This document shows, in pieces, positions 5,493-6,695 of a DNA stretch of 6,695 bases. The notes under the pieces were generated by a model. It did not search any database. It was not told the DNA's origin and saw only the letters and a program-made list of their open reading frames with translations. The DNA lies in the NCBI GenBank assembly GCA_021797525.1, contig JAJZZQ010000063.1:1-6695 (forward strand). Reading direction: 5' to 3'. Made by a program: the position numbers and the translations under genes. Source of the stretch: Thermoplasmata archaeon (GTDB taxonomy: Archaea > Thermoplasmatota > Thermoplasmata > Thermoplasmatales > Thermoplasmataceae). The number at the start of each line of letters is the position of its first letter. Within the stretch, counting starts at the first letter, position 1.

Positions 5493-6272
5493 TTAATCAT
5501 CCCTGTACATGGTATCTGCATCAGAGCCACCGGTGAAGAATACAGACATATCGCTGTACACATCCTCCAGCCCGCTGAAATCCTTTGCAGATACAGGCAC
5601 TACCTTCGAGATCATATCGTTATCCCTGAATGAATTCAGTACAGATATGAAGAAATCTTTCATCATTGGAGTTTTCTCATCCATGAGAGAATCAGATAGA
5701 AGTTCCGGAGAGTTTTCCCATGAATGTACCCTCTGTATGTCTTCTTCCGTAACCAGATCGGACTTGTTCAGGACATAGATCATTGGCCTGAAGAATCTTG
5801 ACATCACAGAAGCGTATAGCATTTTCTGGGAAATATAGCCTGAGGGGGATAAGGAGAGAACTGCATCCGAAATGAAGGCAAGCATTGACCTGTGCCCGCT
5901 CAGTTTTTCCACCAGCAATGGAGCACCAGGCCGGTATGTGAAAAGTTCCATCTGGCCCGGGGTATCGAATATTACATAATAGTCGTCCAGTTCCCTCAGA
6001 ACTGTTGAAACCGGCTCTATATTATCCAGAAGGAGATCGGCTGCCACAATCTGTGCCCCGTTTGGCCCAAGGTTGTATTCTGACATGATCTGCGAAAGTG
6101 ATATTGTCTCCCTTATGTCCACCTCGGCTTCATATGGTATGTATTCCGATCCAGGATCGAGATTCACAACAGCCGCATCATATTCATTTGTGATCAACCA
6201 TTCCTTAAGCGCTCCACAGAAGGTAGACTTCCCTGTACCCGCAGGGCCGGTTACGAAAAGAGATCCGATCAA
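5493..6272 (-). CDS. GPN-loop GTPase (archaeal Gpn family, TTG start)
   Basis: A dimeric P-loop GTPase of the SIMIBI class. Motifs in order: Walker A GPAGTGKST at 9-17; NLDPGSEYIPYEAEVDIRET at 37-56 (G2 region with conserved Asp39-Pro40); the diagnostic GPN loop LGPNGA at 68-73; G3 DTPGQ at 103-107; G4 NKSD at 169-172; and G5 VSAK at 227-230. At 259 residues it matches the archaeal family (Pab0955-like). Eukaryotic relatives (GPN1-3) help assemble and import RNA polymerase II; the archaeal role is not settled, so no more is claimed. The start is TTG at 6270-6272, overlapping the polymerase TGA as TTGA. GAGGTGG 4 nt upstream and the family's typical start just before the P-loop both support it, and no ATG exists between there and the P-loop. 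Coupled translation with the polymerase gene is likely. Confidence 0.95.
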   Translation of the reverse strand: MIGSLFVTGPAGTGKSTFCGALKEWLITNEYDAAVVNLDPGSEYIPYEAEVDIRETISLSQIMSEYNLGPNGAQIVAADLLLDNIEPVSTVLRELDDYYVIFDTPGQMELFTYRPGAPLLVEKLSGHRSMLAFISDAVLSLSPSGYISQKMLYASVMSRFFRPMIYVLNKSDLVTEEDIQRVHSWENSPELLSDSLMDEKTPMMKDFFISVLNSFRDNDMISKVVPVSAKDFSGLEDVYSDMSVFFTGGSDADTMYRDD

Positions 6273-6695
6273 TTTTCCACCTCTTCCTCCATATAGAAGT
6301 TTAGTTCCTCCCCCTTGATGGGCTCTGTTGTGTTGAAGGTACCTTTTATCGTGTTTACAAGGTTGTTGATTCTTATCTTCAGGTACCAGGGAATATCAAA
6401 CTCTTCTGAAATTTTTACTGTTTCCTGCATGTATTTCATAATGCTTCCTCTGTGTATTGTCAATGTAAGGCTCCTGTTTCCGCATTTAAGACATTTTCCA
6501 GACAGTGGGACCCTTCTGTATTTCGCATTGCATCGTGTGCATCTGAACTCCTGGGAAAAGAATTTCTTGAAATTTCCATACATATCAGGCAGAAAATGCG
6601 AGTTGAGAACCCTTGATGCAACATCATCAGCATCCACCGCCCTTATTCTTCTTGCCAGTTTAAGCTGCCTCTCTATTTTCTCCTCCATGCTGTCT
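6269..6695 (-). CDS. polC: D-family DNA polymerase large subunit DP2, C-terminal end (5' part outside window)
   Basis: The frame is open to the right edge; the visible 142 codons or so are only the C-terminus of a protein usually over 1,000 residues, so the internal ATG at 6688 is not the true start. The segment MEEKIERQLKLARRIRAVDA, then DDVASRVLNSHFLPDMYGNF and FRCTRCNAKYRRVPLSGKCLKC are characteristic of the DP2 tail. Counting from that Met, Cys50, Cys53, Cys66 and Cys69 form a CxxC-x12-CxxC zinc site. DP2 is the catalytic subunit of the replicative PolD, working with the DP1 exonuclease subunit; it is found in Euryarchaeota and several other archaeal phyla but not Crenarchaeota. The last about 20 residues are acidic (GEELNFYMEEEVEN) and show no clear PCNA-binding motif. 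The gene ends in a GAGGTGG ribosome site and a TGA that overlap the GPN GTPase start. Confidence 0.95.
   Translation of the reverse strand, partial: DSMEEKIERQLKLARRIRAVDADDVASRVLNSHFLPDMYGNFKKFFSQEFRCTRCNAKYRRVPLSGKCLKCGNRSLTLTIHRGSIMKYMQETVKISEEFDIPWYLKIRINNLVNTIKGTFNTTEPIKGEELNFYMEEEVEN
6277..6283 (-). promoter_or_regulatory. Shine-Dalgarno that sets the TTG start of the GPN GTPase
   Basis: GAGGTGG on the minus strand, inside the last codons of the polymerase gene and 4 nt before the TTG at 6272, is a strong match to the 16S rRNA tail. It is the main reason for choosing the TTG start. Confidence 0.65.

Noticed and set aside
1..6695. Mobile elements, CRISPR arrays, toxin-antitoxin or phage-defence genes
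   Set aside because: No direct repeats of array type, transposase, integrase, terminal inverted repeats or defence-type domains were found on either strand.

Overview
The window reads as a piece of an archaeal chromosome, most likely Thermoplasmata (Thermoplasmatales-like). The evidence is the C-terminus of a euryarchaeal D-family DNA polymerase large subunit, an archaeal GPN-loop GTPase, an archaeal-type Ogg2 glycosylase, an archaeal Fe/Mn superoxide dismutase, AGG/AGA-rich arginine usage, TATA-type promoter boxes and GGTGA Shine-Dalgarno motifs. A secreted S53 (sedolisin/kumamolisin-type) protease precursor fits an acidophile. The lineage call is inference; nothing here names a species.

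All eight supported genes lie on the minus strand, so transcription runs from high to low coordinates. In that order: (1) the 3' end of the DP2/PolC DNA polymerase gene (cut by the right window edge), (2) a GPN-loop GTPase whose TTG start overlaps the polymerase stop by 4 nt, (3) a 68-residue double-CxxC protein with its own TATA-like boxes, (4) Fe/Mn superoxide dismutase, (5) Ogg2-type 8-oxoguanine DNA glycosylase/lyase, (6) a fused NAD(P)HX epimerase/dehydratase, (7) an adenylate-forming (ANL) superfamily protein with badly eroded catalytic motifs, and (8) the signal peptide and propeptide of an S53 protease, cut by the left window edge.

Genes 4 to 6 are only 19-22 nt apart and look like one transcription unit. 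Functionally they form a damage-control set: superoxide removal, excision of oxidised guanine, and repair of hydrated NAD(P)H. The polymerase-GTPase pair looks translationally coupled. The ANL protein has its own Shine-Dalgarno and possibly its own promoter. It is an intact 497-codon frame, but the A10 catalytic lysine is Gln, the A3 phosphate loop has lost its hydroxyls and lysine, and the A7/A8 region is missing, so it is best described as a candidate pseudoenzyme.

No tRNA, rRNA, CRISPR array, insertion sequence or phage gene was seen, and there is no gene-free stretch over 300 nt. No clearly new multi-gene system is evident. The most original items are the ANL pseudoenzyme and the small zinc-ribbon-like protein upstream of sod.
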